This document shows, in pieces, positions 1 to 8,345 of a stretch of 64,000 nucleotides of DNA; the stretch's first letter is position 1; the number at the start of each line of letters is the position of its first letter. The notes under the pieces were generated by a model. That model saw only the letters and a program-made list of their open reading frames with translations. It was not told the DNA's origin and made no database searches. The stretch is from Streptomyces aurantiogriseus. GTDB taxonomy: Bacteria; Actinomycetota; Actinomycetes; Streptomycetales; Streptomycetaceae. The translations under genes were made by a program, and so were the position numbers. The DNA is taken from positions 124,001 through 188,000 of the forward strand of contig NZ_BMSX01000001.1 in NCBI RefSeq assembly GCF_014649375.1, given 5' to 3'.

Positions 1-7
1 TCGGCGT

Positions 8-286
8 TCAGGCCGCGGGCCCGCCGCGCAGGAGCACGAGGGCTGAAACGTGAAGCGCCTCGGCGATCGCGATGAGGTCGTCAACGTCGCATCGGCGCTG
101 GGCGCGTTCGATGCGGGACAGCATGGTGTTGGACATCGGGTGGCCGAGCGCGGTCACGCGGCCGGCGAGCTGGCGTTGCGACAAGCCGCGTTGGGTGCGG
201 AGGATTTCGATGGTGCGGGCCGCCCGTATTCCTGCGGGCCCGATTTCCAATGAGCGTGCGGGCATGACTCCAGTTGTAGCTTGCAT
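8..286 (-). CDS. XRE-family helix-turn-helix regulator
   Basis: 92-aa protein made almost entirely of one Cro/C1-type DNA-binding domain (about residues 22-85). The segment LSQRQLAGRV is the first HTH helix and SNTMLSRIERAQ the recognition region. There is no sensor domain. It is transcribed away from the replication/mobilization genes at 781-6400, and the shared upstream region carries the direct repeats described at 274-520. The likely role is control of plasmid-type replication or transfer genes; the position suggests this but nothing proves it. Confidence 0.8.
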   Translation of the reverse strand: MQATTGVMPARSLEIGPAGIRAARTIEILRTQRGLSQRQLAGRVTALGHPMSNTMLSRIERAQRRCDVDDLIAIAEALHVSALVLLRGGPAA

Positions 287-520
287 TCGCCGGTTTGGTT
301 AACCGGCGATCGTCGGCTATGTTGCGCCCTGCTCGGACGGCGGGCAGGGCGGTATTTCCATCCCCCATATCCAGGGCGCGCGCCCTTCGCGCGCATCTGG
401 ATGCGCCTCTGACGTGGGGTGTTGTGTTGTAGCTTGCCCGTCGCCAGCAGGTCAACGGCTTCCCGATGTGATGCTTCTGGCTCGGTCGGCAGGACAACTA
501 TTTGGTCAACCGGCGATCGT
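274..520. repeat. Paired direct repeats in a 490-bp non-coding region
   Basis: The stretch 287-780 has no convincing gene. Two motifs each occur twice in direct orientation: TTGTAGCTTGC at 274-284 and 427-437, and TTTGGTYAACCGGCGATCGT at 294-313 and 501-520 (one mismatch in 20). The order motif 1 then motif 2 is kept. It lies between a divergent XRE regulator and the replication-like gene, so operator or replication-origin function is plausible. Confidence 0.5.
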
Positions 521-780
521 GCCCTACGGTTTTGCTCCCGCTCGCCATCCAACGTGATTTCCTGCGGCCTTTCTGCCGTGAGAGATAGCGCCGGATCGAG
601 CTGGACTTGCGTGGCCTCGGTGTGGCTATGTTGACGACACCCCCCGGAAAACGCGATCGGTCTTCAGCGCGCCCGCGCCGAAGACCGGCAACTCCCCCTG
701 CTCCTCAGCCCTTACCGCCCCAACCGACGGTGAGCCATGGGTGCCCGCCCATCGGCCACCGAGTGAGGAATGCCCCGCTC

Positions 781-1737
781 TTGGCACGAATCCGCACCAT
801 CAAGCCGGAAGCCTTCGTCTCCGAGTCCCTGGCCGCCGTCTCCCTGACCGCCGAGCGCACCTTCTTCGGCCTGCTCACCCAGGCCGACGACCAGGGCCGC
901 CATCGCGACCACGCCGCGATCATCGCCGGGCAGCTGTGGGTCCTGCGCCCGGAACACACCCCAACCGATGTCGAGACGGACCTCGCCCAGCTCGCCGACG
1001 CCGGGCTGATCTGCCGCTACAGGGGACCCGACGACAAGCGGTACCTGCATGTCGTCACCTGGCGCCGGCATCAGAAGATCAACCGGGCGAGCAAGAGCCG
1101 TCTCCCCGACTGTCCGATCCACGACACCCGGGCTGGCACTGCGCACAGTGCGGAGGCGGTCGGCGTCACTGAGGCGGTGATACCGGCATCGCGCCCAGCC
1201 CTCCGGGAGGAAGCACGGAGCCCTCACGGAGGAGGCGGTGAGGATGCGCGGCAACCGCACGAGCCCGCACTGAATCCGGACCGCGACGAAAAAACTACAG
1301 GTCAGGACCGGTTCCGGGAGTCATCAGGGAAGACTCACGGAAGTGTGCGTGAGCCTGCGGTGACGTCTCACGGTACGGATCTAGGACCTAGGACCATGGA
1401 TCTAGGAGATACCCCTTCGGGGGGCGCAAGCGCCCCCGCACCCGACACCGTCTCGGCTCAACAGCTCATCGCCGAGTACGCCGCCGCCTGTGCCCACCGC
1501 CCGCCCAAGGACGTCCTGGGCCATCTCGGCCGGGAGGTGCACAAGCTGCTCGGCGAGGGCATCGACCCCGCCCACATCCGAGCCGGGCTCGAACGGCACC
1601 GGGCCAAGGGACTGCACCCCAGCACCCTGCCGAGCCTCGTGCACGAGGCCATGAACGCCACACCCACGGCGGCGGTTGTCCACAGGCCGTGGACGAACCC
1701 CACCGATGTCGACGCCGCCTACGGAGGTGACCTCTGA
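781..1737 (+). CDS. Plasmid/phage-type replication protein, helix-turn-helix N-terminus
   Basis: The reading frame stays open upstream to 607, but recognisable sequence begins at TTG 781 (LARIRTIKPEAF), which follows a GAGTGAGGAA stretch; I take that as the start (318 aa). The N-terminal ~110 residues look like the winged-helix region of phage and plasmid replication-initiation proteins (TAERTFFGLLTQADDQGR, then VVTWRRHQKINRASKSRLP). A low-complexity linker follows, containing a perfect GGGGGCG/CGCCCCC hairpin at 1420-1437, and then a compact helical C-terminal domain. The stop overlaps the next gene, a DnaC-like ATPase, so together they probably form an initiation/helicase-loading pair. The exact family is not identified. 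Confidence 0.6.
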   Translation: MARIRTIKPEAFVSESLAAVSLTAERTFFGLLTQADDQGRHRDHAAIIAGQLWVLRPEHTPTDVETDLAQLADAGLICRYRGPDDKRYLHVVTWRRHQKINRASKSRLPDCPIHDTRAGTAHSAEAVGVTEAVIPASRPALREEARSPHGGGGEDARQPHEPALNPDRDEKTTGQDRFRESSGKTHGSVREPAVTSHGTDLGPRTMDLGDTPSGGASAPAPDTVSAQQLIAEYAAACAHRPPKDVLGHLGREVHKLLGEGIDPAHIRAGLERHRAKGLHPSTLPSLVHEAMNATPTAAVVHRPWTNPTDVDAAYGGDL

Positions 1738-2429
1738 CCGCCACCCTCACCCGCGAGCCCCACCACGTCGGCCCGCTTGCCAACCGGCTCAACACCATCC
1801 TGGCCAGCCGCGGTATCGACCCCGGTGTCACAGCCGAGGAACCGCCGGCGGAGCCCGTCACGGCACTGGAGCTTGCGGACGCCCGTATACCCGCCCGCTA
1901 CCGCCGCGCCCTGGCCGACCACCCTCAGATCACCGACTGGGCCGACCACATCGCCGGAGCAGGACGCCCCGGGCCCGGAGGTCCGGGCATCGCCGAGGGC
2001 CCGTCGCTACTGATCGTCGGCCCCACCGGCACCGGCAAGACCCACCAGGCGTACGGCGCCGTCCGTGCCCTGCTCACCAGAGGCGTCCGCCTGCGCTGGG
2101 AAGCCACCACCTCCGCAGACCTGCACGCTCGGCTCCGCCCCCGCGCCGGTCACGACGGCGAACGGGAGCTCCAGACACTCGCCCGATGCCCGCTGCTGCT
2201 CCTGGACGACCTCGGCGCGGCCAAAACCAGCGAGTGGACCGAGGAGCTCACCTACCGGCTGATCAACCACCGGTACGAGCACATGCTCCCCACCCTCATC
2301 ACCACCAACCTGCCCACCGCCGAGCTGCGCACCGCGCTCGGCGACCGTGTCGCCTCCCGCCTCGCCGAGATGACCGAACGCGTCATCCTCACCGGGCCGG
2401 ATCGGCGCCGTACCGCGCCCGCCGTCTGA
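1734..2429 (+). CDS. DnaC-like ATP-binding protein (helicase-loader type), CTG start
   Basis: 231-aa P-loop ATPase. Walker A is GPTGTGKT (residues 96-103), Walker B is CPLLLLDDLGA, and sensor-1 TTNLPT and an arginine-rich C-terminus follow, as in DnaC/IstB-type proteins. No ATG, GTG or TTG lies at a sensible place. The open frame begins at CTG 1734, which overlaps the previous stop (CTGA) and sits 6 nt after a perfect GGAGG at 1723-1727, so translational coupling with a CTG initiator is the best reading. It probably loads helicase for the mobile element or acts with the upstream replication protein. Confidence 0.75.
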   Translation: MTATLTREPHHVGPLANRLNTILASRGIDPGVTAEEPPAEPVTALELADARIPARYRRALADHPQITDWADHIAGAGRPGPGGPGIAEGPSLLIVGPTGTGKTHQAYGAVRALLTRGVRLRWEATTSADLHARLRPRAGHDGERELQTLARCPLLLLDDLGAAKTSEWTEELTYRLINHRYEHMLPTLITTNLPTAELRTALGDRVASRLAEMTERVILTGPDRRRTAPAV

Positions 2430-2519
2430 CCGGCCAGCGCTCCCTTCCCCACCGTCTCGCATCGCCCGCCCGCGCTTCCGCCTGCCCTCAAATGTGCGGG
2501 CCCCTTGGAGAGCCTCTGC

Positions 2520-3806
2520 ATGACACCTGGCACCACCACGCTCATCGGCGCCGTCGACATCGGCACACCCGTCCTGCCGCCGTGGATCGCCGCGCCTGCG
2601 GCCATCGCGGTCCTGCTCCTCGTCGCCGCGCTGTCCGTCGCCTGGCGCCGACGCCGACGAAAGCCGGGAGCCGAACGGCTCCGTGACACCGCCGCCATCC
2701 CGATCGCCGCCGTCGCCGCGATCGGCTGCACCGCCTACAGCGCGGACACCAGCTGGCGCTTCGCCGCCGACTACCTCGACATGGGCGGCACCGTCGAGCG
2801 CGCCGCGATGTTCGCCGCCGCCGAGCTCGCCCTGTTCGCCACCGCCCTGCTCGCCCGGACGAACCTCAACGGCCCGAAGCAGGCGCCCGGCCTGCCCGGC
2901 ACCCTCACCTGGGTGATCACCGGCGTGCAGATCGTGCCCGCCTACGCCGAGTCCGGGCTGGTCGGCGGAACCGTGCGGGCCTTCGTCGGCCCGGTCCTGG
3001 CGGCGATGCTGTGGCACCTGGCCATGGGCATCGAACTGCGCAACCGCAGCCCGCACGCCGACTCCCGCAGCCTGGCCGCCGTCCTCGCCCGGCAGATACG
3101 CGAGCGGCTGCTGGCACGGCTCGGCATCGCTGACCGGGACGCGGATGCCGCCCGGATCATCCGCGAGCGTGCCCTCGACCGGGCCGTCACCCTGATCCTC
3201 CGGGCAGAAGCCATGAAGCCCGAGAAGCGCACCAAGTGGCGAGGCCGTCGCCTCACCCGCCGCCTGCACCAGGCACTGGAGCAGGCCGACGTCGACCGCG
3301 ACGAGCGTCAGGACGAGCTGCTGCTGCGCAAGCTCGCCACTCGCCAGCAAGCCCTCGCCCTGGCCGCCATCACCCTGCCCACGCGCTGGCCCGCCCCTAC
3401 CGCCGGCACCTTGGCCGACGCCACGCTCGCCCGTCCGCAGAGCACGGGAGCGGGACGGGCAGACAAGCCGAGCCGCCAAGTCCGCCAAGAAAGACCGGAC
3501 GGCGCTACCGCCGCACCTTCCGCCAGGGCCGACGTACTTGAGCCGGGGGCGAAGACCGCCATCGCCCCGCCGCCACTGACCAAGGCGAATCCCAAGCCGG
3601 GCGGGCGCAAGACCACCGTTCCCGACGAGGTGCTGTGGGCAATGGCCCGCGCCATCGGCGCCGAACTCGGCACGGTCCCCCGCACCACCCTGGAGGACAA
3701 GGTCAGGGCCCAGGGCTACACGATCCAGAAGGACCGCGCCAAGGAAGTCGCCACGGCCGCCACGGCGGAACTCGAATCCGCCAACAACACCGCCACTGCC
3801 CGATGA
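2520..3806 (+). CDS. DUF2637 membrane protein
   Basis: About 428 aa. ATG 2520 is preferred because GGAG lies 9 nt upstream; an in-frame GTG-type start exists at 2505. Four hydrophobic segments fall in the first ~170 residues (near PWIAAPAAIAVLLLVAALSV, IPIAAVAAIGCTAYSAD, AAMFAAAELALFATALL and the region around FVGPVLAAMLWHLAMGIEL). A long charged cytoplasmic tail follows, ending in a small helical segment (DEVLWAMARAIGAELGTVP) that resembles a DNA-binding module. DUF2637 proteins are common on Streptomyces integrative plasmids beside transfer genes, and a second one lies at 47502-48125. A role in plasmid spread is inferred. Confidence 0.75.
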   Translation: MTPGTTTLIGAVDIGTPVLPPWIAAPAAIAVLLLVAALSVAWRRRRRKPGAERLRDTAAIPIAAVAAIGCTAYSADTSWRFAADYLDMGGTVERAAMFAAAELALFATALLARTNLNGPKQAPGLPGTLTWVITGVQIVPAYAESGLVGGTVRAFVGPVLAAMLWHLAMGIELRNRSPHADSRSLAAVLARQIRERLLARLGIADRDADAARIIRERALDRAVTLILRAEAMKPEKRTKWRGRRLTRRLHQALEQADVDRDERQDELLLRKLATRQQALALAAITLPTRWPAPTAGTLADATLARPQSTGAGRADKPSRQVRQERPDGATAAPSARADVLEPGAKTAIAPPPLTKANPKPGGRKTTVPDEVLWAMARAIGAELGTVPRTTLEDKVRAQGYTIQKDRAKEVATAATAELESANNTATAR

Positions 3807-3830
3807 ACGCCATGGCGGAACGCCCGGCGT

Positions 3831-3868
3831 TGGCGGAATGCCCGACGCCGATGTCGGGCGCTCCGCCA
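3831..3868. terminator. Long imperfect hairpin after the DUF2637 gene
   Basis: Arms 3831-3846 and 3853-3868 (TGGCGGAATGCCCGAC against GTCGGGCGCTCCGCCA) pair at 14 of 16 positions around a 6-nt loop. Just before it, GGCGGAACGCCCGGCG repeats the left arm imperfectly. There is no T-run. It could be a terminator for the preceding gene or part of the origin/transfer region that continues to 4190. Confidence 0.5.
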
Positions 3869-4022
3869 GATGAAGTTCGCCGCCGCTCTCGTACCACACT
3901 GCGAGCTCAACTCGGGTACGCCAACAGCCCAGTCATCCACGCCGAGGCGCCTCCTCACCGCTCCTTCCGGGCGATGAACATCGCTGCTTCCTGGGCTCTA
4001 CGACCACATACCGCACAACGCC

Positions 4023-4655
4023 ATGGAGATACGTTCCTTGCACGACCAGCACGACGACCAACCCACCAAGCACCAGAGCCACACCGACACCATCAGCCCC
4101 ACAGGGCCAGCAAGTTGTACCGGGAGCAATGCTCCCGGTGTCCCCGCCCCGGGGGTGGCGGGAACGGACCGGTGCCAGGGGGCACCGGACCGTCAGGCTA
4201 CGACCGAGGGCGGACCGCAGCCGGGAGGGAAGCAGGCCGAATCCCTCGCGAAGAAACGTCAGCGTGCGCGTCAGCCAAAAGAGCGCAAGCGCTTGAAGCA
4301 GCCCAGCTGCCGCATGAACGACGACGAGTTCAAACGCCTGACCGACGCCGCCGCCCACTGCGACATGCCCATCGCCGCCTTCCTCGCCTACGCCGCGGAC
4401 AAAGCCGCTCGTGACCTGACTCGCACCGCCGCCGAGATCGCCACCGAACGGGAAGTCATCAACGAGCTGTTCGCCGCCCGCCGCCACCTGGGCCGCATCC
4501 ACGGCCTGTTCAACCAGGTCGCCAAGGCCCTCAACTCCGGCGCCGACGCACCCCACCTGGAGGCCGTGGCCAAGGCCGTCGGCAACGCCGCCCGCCGCAT
4601 GGAGGACGCCGCCGATGCCCTGCTCGCCCACCGCGACGGCGGTGCCCCTGAGTGA
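4023..4655 (+). CDS. mobC: MobC-like relaxosome accessory protein
   Basis: 210 aa. The C-terminal ~115 residues match the MobC mobilization family: a ribbon-helix-helix-like start after a basic stretch (KERKRLKQPSCRMNDDEF), then GRIHGLFNQVAKALNSGAD, the family's hallmark segment. The N-terminal ~75 residues are low-complexity and are encoded by DNA holding three hairpins, so this part may be non-coding oriT sequence. No in-frame start with a ribosome site lies closer to the conserved domain, so the true start is unsure. The stop overlaps the GTG of the relaxase gene (GTGA). MobC would melt or bind oriT to help the relaxase. Confidence 0.8.
   Translation: MEIRSLHDQHDDQPTKHQSHTDTISPTGPASCTGSNAPGVPAPGVAGTDRCQGAPDRQATTEGGPQPGGKQAESLAKKRQRARQPKERKRLKQPSCRMNDDEFKRLTDAAAHCDMPIAAFLAYAADKAARDLTRTAAEIATEREVINELFAARRHLGRIHGLFNQVAKALNSGADAPHLEAVAKAVGNAARRMEDAADALLAHRDGGAPE
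4120..4188. other. Candidate oriT: three consecutive hairpins
   Basis: Three inverted repeats lie head to tail: 4120-4138 (CCGGGAGCA, 1-nt loop, TGCTCCCGG), 4143-4162 (CCCGCC/GGCGGG) and 4169-4188 (CCGGTGCC, AGGG loop, GGCACCGG). All arms are perfect. They sit directly before the conserved part of mobC and the relaxase gene, the usual place for an origin of transfer. The nick site cannot be named from sequence alone. Confidence 0.5.
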
Positions 4656-6400
4656 TCCCCAGCATCCACGATCGCGGCAGCGAGACGATCGGGCTGATCC
4701 GCTACCTCTACGGCCCCGGCACCGAAGAGGAGCACATCGACCCGCACCTGGTGGCCGCCTTCGACCCGCTCACCCCCGACCCCGGCCGCGACCCGAAGGC
4801 CACCTACGAGCAGCTGCAGCGCCTGCTCGACCAGCCCGTCAACGCCCTGCCCGCCGGCAAGCGCCCCGAGAAGCACGTGTGGCATCTGTCCGTGCGGGCC
4901 GCCCCGGAGGACCCGATCCTGTCCGACGAGGACTGGGCGGCCATCGCCCGCCGCATGGTCGCCGCCACCGGCATCGCCCCCGACGGCGACGATCAGGCAT
5001 GCCGTTGGGCGGCCGTCCGCCACGCCGACGACCACATCCACATCATCGCCACCCTGGTCCGCGACGACGGCCGCCGGCCCCGCCTGCACAACGAGGCCCG
5101 CCGCGCCCAGACCGAATGCCGCCGCATCGAAGCCGACTACAACCTGCGCCGAGTCGCGCCCGGGGACGGCACCGCCGCCAAGCGCCCCACAAGCGCCGAA
5201 CGCCACAAGGCGGACCGCCAGGGCCGCGACCGCCCCGCGCGCGAAGAGCTGCACGAGACCGTCCGCCAAGCGGTGGCCGGCGCCGCGAGCGAGGCGGAGT
5301 TCTTCGCCCGGCTCAAGGCCGCCGGGCTCCTGATCCACCAGCGCGTCGCGCCGTCCGGGGATCTGCTCGGCTACAAGGTCGCCCTGCCCGGCGACGTGAA
5401 CGACGACGGCGAGCCCATCTACTACGCAGGCTCCACGCTCGCCCCCGACCTCTCCCTGCCCCGCATCCGCGAACGCTTCCCCACCACCCACGACGCCCAC
5501 GGGGACGAGCAGGAAACGGCTACACGTCGGTCGGCCGCCCGCTCGCGTGGAGCTGTGTCGGCTCCGGCCGCCGCCCGGCGCTCGGCCACCCGCGCCGCCT
5601 GGACCGTCCTGGTCACCTTCGACCAGGACGGCGACGGCGCCGCGGCGGCCCGCATCGCCGCCGCCGGTGAGATGCTGGACACGCTCGCCCAGACCAGCGC
5701 AGCTCACACCCGCCAGCAACTGCGTGACGCGGCCTGGGCGTTCGAGCGGGCCACGCGCTCTCACACCCGTGCCGAGTACCGGCATGCCCAGGCCCTGCGC
5801 CGAGCCGCTCGCGACCTCCGTTACAGCGGCCCAGCGCTGGGCCGAGGGGAGGACGGCGCGACCACGGCGATGCTGATCGACACCCTGTTCTTCCTCGCCA
5901 CCGCCGCCGCTCACTGGCACGCCCAGCGTCACCACGCGCAGCAGGCTGAGGCTGCCCGCCAGGCCGCCGCCCACCTGCGCGCCGCCTACGCTGCTGCCGC
6001 CGAGGAGCCCATAGCCCGCCTGCGCAACCAGGGTCTGAGCCTGGTCGACCCCGTACGCGACTGGGCCGCCGCCCTCCTCCGCGCCACAACGCCCGAGATC
6101 GCCGAGGCGGTGGTGAGCGAACCGGGCTGGCCCGCCTTGGCCGCCACCCTGACCCACGTCTACCAGGCCGGCCACAACCCACAGGAGCTGCTGACCGAGG
6201 CCGTCGCCCACCGCGAACTGGACACCGCCGGGTCGGTCAGCGACGTCCTTGTCTGGCGCCTGCGCCGCATCGCCGACCTGCCCGCCGACGCGGCCGAAAC
6301 ACCGTCCACTCGGCCCGCGCGCCACAGCCCGCCGGCCTCGTCTCCGGGCGCCGCTCGGCTTCCCGGTCAAGGCGGCGCACCGCAGGGACACCGCAGGTAA
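4652..6400 (+). CDS. MobA-type HUH relaxase / mobilization nuclease
   Basis: 582 aa, GTG start overlapping the mobC stop. Residues 1-170 form the relaxase domain. An N-terminal SETIGLIRYLYGPG segment precedes KHVWHLSVRAAPED and the metal-binding motif HADDHIHI at residues 124-131, which gives the His triad. A candidate catalytic Tyr is Y18 or Y20. The rest is alanine/arginine-rich helical sequence without helicase motifs, so this is a mobilization relaxase needing a mating channel from elsewhere. It should nick oriT and pilot the single strand. No type IV coupling protein is visible nearby, so mobilization in trans is likely. Confidence 0.85.
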   Translation: MIPSIHDRGSETIGLIRYLYGPGTEEEHIDPHLVAAFDPLTPDPGRDPKATYEQLQRLLDQPVNALPAGKRPEKHVWHLSVRAAPEDPILSDEDWAAIARRMVAATGIAPDGDDQACRWAAVRHADDHIHIIATLVRDDGRRPRLHNEARRAQTECRRIEADYNLRRVAPGDGTAAKRPTSAERHKADRQGRDRPAREELHETVRQAVAGAASEAEFFARLKAAGLLIHQRVAPSGDLLGYKVALPGDVNDDGEPIYYAGSTLAPDLSLPRIRERFPTTHDAHGDEQETATRRSAARSRGAVSAPAAARRSATRAAWTVLVTFDQDGDGAAAARIAAAGEMLDTLAQTSAAHTRQQLRDAAWAFERATRSHTRAEYRHAQALRRAARDLRYSGPALGRGEDGATTAMLIDTLFFLATAAAHWHAQRHHAQQAEAARQAAAHLRAAYAAAAEEPIARLRNQGLSLVDPVRDWAAALLRATTPEIAEAVVSEPGWPALAATLTHVYQAGHNPQELLTEAVAHRELDTAGSVSDVLVWRLRRIADLPADAAETPSTRPARHSPPASSPGAARLPGQGGAPQGHRR

Positions 6401-6564
6401 CCCGCTGCACGGAGGCGTTTCGGTCAATGTTCGACCCGGGCGCCTCCGTGCGCGGCTTGTACGGGTTTGCGGTATGGCGGTGATCCCTGTGCCCGACGAC
6501 GATGCCCCTCTGTGTCCGCCGCTGATCATCGTGGCCGACCGCCAGGAGACACGGGGGTGGGAAC

Positions 6565-6717
6565 TTGTCATACGCGGAGCACCAGTCGGTGTTCTCGGCG
6601 CCCGCGGTGCCCTTGGGGACGGCGGGCGCCGCCCGGGAGGTGATCAGGCATGGGGTCTACACCGAAGGCGTCACCCGTCGGTTGAGCGCCGCCGCTTTCG
6701 CCCGTCCCGTTTCCTGA
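6565..6717 (+). CDS. Possible small protein or gene remnant (50 aa)
   Basis: Between the relaxase stop (6400) and the DUF397 gene (6765), the frame TTG 6565 to TGA 6717 has strong G/C third-position bias and reads like protein (SAPAVPLGTAGAAREVIRHG). A different frame from 6474 (MAVIPVPDDDAPLCPPLII) also looks coding just upstream, so this may be one frameshifted gene. No family is recognised and the ribosome site is weak. The rest of 6401-6764 holds nothing I can name. Confidence 0.3.
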   Translation: MSYAEHQSVFSAPAVPLGTAGAAREVIRHGVYTEGVTRRLSAAAFARPVS

Positions 6718-6764
6718 GTGAACAGCTGGGAATCTCGCGGTCAACGTAAGGAAGGCAGACAGCG

Positions 6765-6938
6765 CTACGCTTCCTTGGCGTACTCGACGAATGCCGCCCA
6801 GCTGCCTCGCTGGACGGCCAGCATTCCCCGCCCGCGCACCTTCGTGTCCCGAACCAGCACGTGCTCAGGGTCGCTGTCGGCCACTTCAACGCAGTTCTGC
6901 GTCTCTGTGTAAGAGCTGGTTCGCCAGTTGGGGGTCAT
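6765..6938 (-). CDS. DUF397 domain protein
   Basis: 57-aa protein with the typical DUF397 pattern: NWRTSSYTETQNCVEVA at the N-terminus, VLVRDTKVRGRG in the middle, and SWAAFVEYAKEA at the C-terminus. DUF397 genes in Streptomyces usually follow an XRE/DUF5753 regulator, as here (20 bp downstream of the gene at 6959-7813), and such pairs resemble the whiJ/SCO4542 type of developmental or antibiotic regulation. It probably binds or modulates its partner regulator. Confidence 0.9.
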   Translation of the reverse strand: MTPNWRTSSYTETQNCVEVADSDPEHVLVRDTKVRGRGMLAVQRGSWAAFVEYAKEA

Positions 6939-6958
6939 CGGCTGCACGGGGCGCTCTC

Positions 6959-7813
6959 CTAGTCGTTCGGGATCTGGTCGTAGTGCTGGATCGCCGTGAA
7001 GATGAGGTCTCGGACGGCGGTGCCGTAGACCGCTGACTGCTTCAGGAGGGCGAACGCCTTGGTGTACAGCTCGATTTCGCGGGGCTGGGAGACGGAGAAC
7101 TCCGCCGAGTAGGTCTCGACGAGGACGAGTCGGCTGTCGAACATCGAGAACGCGTTGCCCGGCCATATGAAGGTGGGGGCGGACTTGGGGACGATGCCCA
7201 GGCTGAGGCGCGGCAGCCTCATCACCGCCAGCAGACGGTCGAGCTGCCCCTTCATCACCTCCGGGCCGCCGAAGTTGGTGTAGAGGGCCTGTTCGCCGAG
7301 GAGGACGTTGAAGATGCGTTCGCCCTGGTACAGGTACTGCTGGCGTTCGAGTCTCTTCGCCACGGCCGCTTCGGTGTCGTTGGGTATCTCGTAGTAGCTG
7401 ACGCCCTGTTGGAAGACCTCGGCGGCGTAGTCTGCGGTCTGGAGCGTTCCCCAGATGAGTGTGGGGTGCCAGATGCGGAAGACCTTGGTCTTGGCATAGA
7501 CCGGGATGGCTTGGCGCTGTCGTTTCTCGACGCCGGTCTGGAGTTGCCGACGCCATTCGAGCCACAGCTCGTCGACATGGCGGACGATCGCGACCAGATC
7601 GCCGAGCTGGTCGCCTTGGCCGGTCGTCTCGCACCAGACGCGGATGTCGTCCTCGCTGGGGCGCTGCTTGCCGTTCTCGATGCGGGAGACCTTCGACTCC
7701 TGCCACGCAGTGGCACGCGCGAATGCCCGGCCGCTGGCGAAACCGGCATCCTTGCGGAAGCCGCGCAGCCGGGCACCGAGCGCTTGCAGTGCCTCTTGTA
7801 CTTGGGTGCTCAC
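6959..7813 (-). CDS. XRE regulator with DUF5753 sensor domain (whiJ-like)
   Basis: 284 aa. The N-terminal HTH spans about residues 8-70 (LGARLRGFRKDAGFASGRAF, SKVSRIENGKQRPSEDDI). The C-terminal two-thirds is DUF5753, with the characteristic LIWGTLQTADYAAEVF and FGGPEVMKGQLDRLL segments. It lies between DUF6879 and DUF397 genes, all on the minus strand, a common Streptomyces regulatory trio. Its place upstream of the lanthipeptide cluster makes it a candidate cluster regulator; this is inference from proximity. Confidence 0.9.
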   Translation of the reverse strand: MSTQVQEALQALGARLRGFRKDAGFASGRAFARATAWQESKVSRIENGKQRPSEDDIRVWCETTGQGDQLGDLVAIVRHVDELWLEWRRQLQTGVEKRQRQAIPVYAKTKVFRIWHPTLIWGTLQTADYAAEVFQQGVSYYEIPNDTEAAVAKRLERQQYLYQGERIFNVLLGEQALYTNFGGPEVMKGQLDRLLAVMRLPRLSLGIVPKSAPTFIWPGNAFSMFDSRLVLVETYSAEFSVSQPREIELYTKAFALLKQSAVYGTAVRDLIFTAIQHYDQIPND

Positions 7814-7820
7814 GGGTCGG

Positions 7821-8345
7821 TCAGGGCTTGTACTCGGGGTGCGGGATGGCGGCGGACCACAGCAGGTCCCGTAGGCGTACGCACTCGGCCACGGTGTCCG
7901 GGTCCTCGATCAGTTCCGACCCGAGCACATGGCCGTCGGAGTCGAAGTGGCCCACGGCGAGCAGGCGGTCGTCGTACAGCCACCAGTCGTTGCCTCCCAC
8001 GGGGAATGTGACGTCCTCCGACAGGCGGTGCCGGGGCAGCCAGCGGATCTCCTCGCCGGCCTCCTCGTTCAGAGCGGTGGTGGCGTGCTCCCACTGGATG
8101 TAGGGGGTGTGCGGCTCGGTGACCACTCGGACGCGTCGGACGGTTTTCCCTTCACCCGTGACGCGCCTGATGAGCCGCGTCCAGGGGTCCATGTAGGAGT
8201 AGTCGACGGTCTCGCCGCTGAGCCAGCTCGTGAACGGGCTGTCCTCGTCGGGGACGGAGTAGTCGTCCCTCAGCTCCAGATGGAATGCGTCCTGCGCGAA
8301 GCTCTCAAAGAGCTGGTTGCGCTTGGCGCTGGAGATCAGCTCCAC
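7821..8345 (-). CDS. DUF6879 family protein
   Basis: 174 aa. The sequence FESFAQDAFHLELRDDY, DPWTRLIRRVTGEGKTVRRVRVV and GNDWWLYDDRLLAVGHFD is the usual signature of this actinobacterial family. The GTG start at 8345 has a clear GGAGG just upstream, although it overlaps the 3' end of the preceding gene by 41 nt. The family routinely accompanies XRE/DUF5753 and DUF397 proteins. The molecular function is unknown; a partner in sensing or signalling is likely. Confidence 0.85.
   Translation of the reverse strand: MELISSAKRNQLFESFAQDAFHLELRDDYSVPDEDSPFTSWLSGETVDYSYMDPWTRLIRRVTGEGKTVRRVRVVTEPHTPYIQWEHATTALNEEAGEEIRWLPRHRLSEDVTFPVGGNDWWLYDDRLLAVGHFDSDGHVLGSELIEDPDTVAECVRLRDLLWSAAIPHPEYKP

Noticed and set aside
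607..780. 5' extension of the replication-like gene
   Set aside because: The extra 58 residues are Pro/Arg-rich without pattern, and a TTG start with a ribosome site occurs where conserved sequence begins.
1381..1440. CTAGGA repeats and hairpins around 1380-1437 as a regulatory site
   Set aside because: They lie within the linker of the replication-like gene and can be explained by coding of a low-complexity segment; no second copy nearby.
4388..6571. Long minus-strand reading frame opposite the relaxase gene
   Set aside because: It is a GC-rich antisense frame: low-complexity Gly/Ala/Arg sequence, no homology, and the plus strand has clear relaxase motifs. The same applies to 2007-3899 and 13615-15114.
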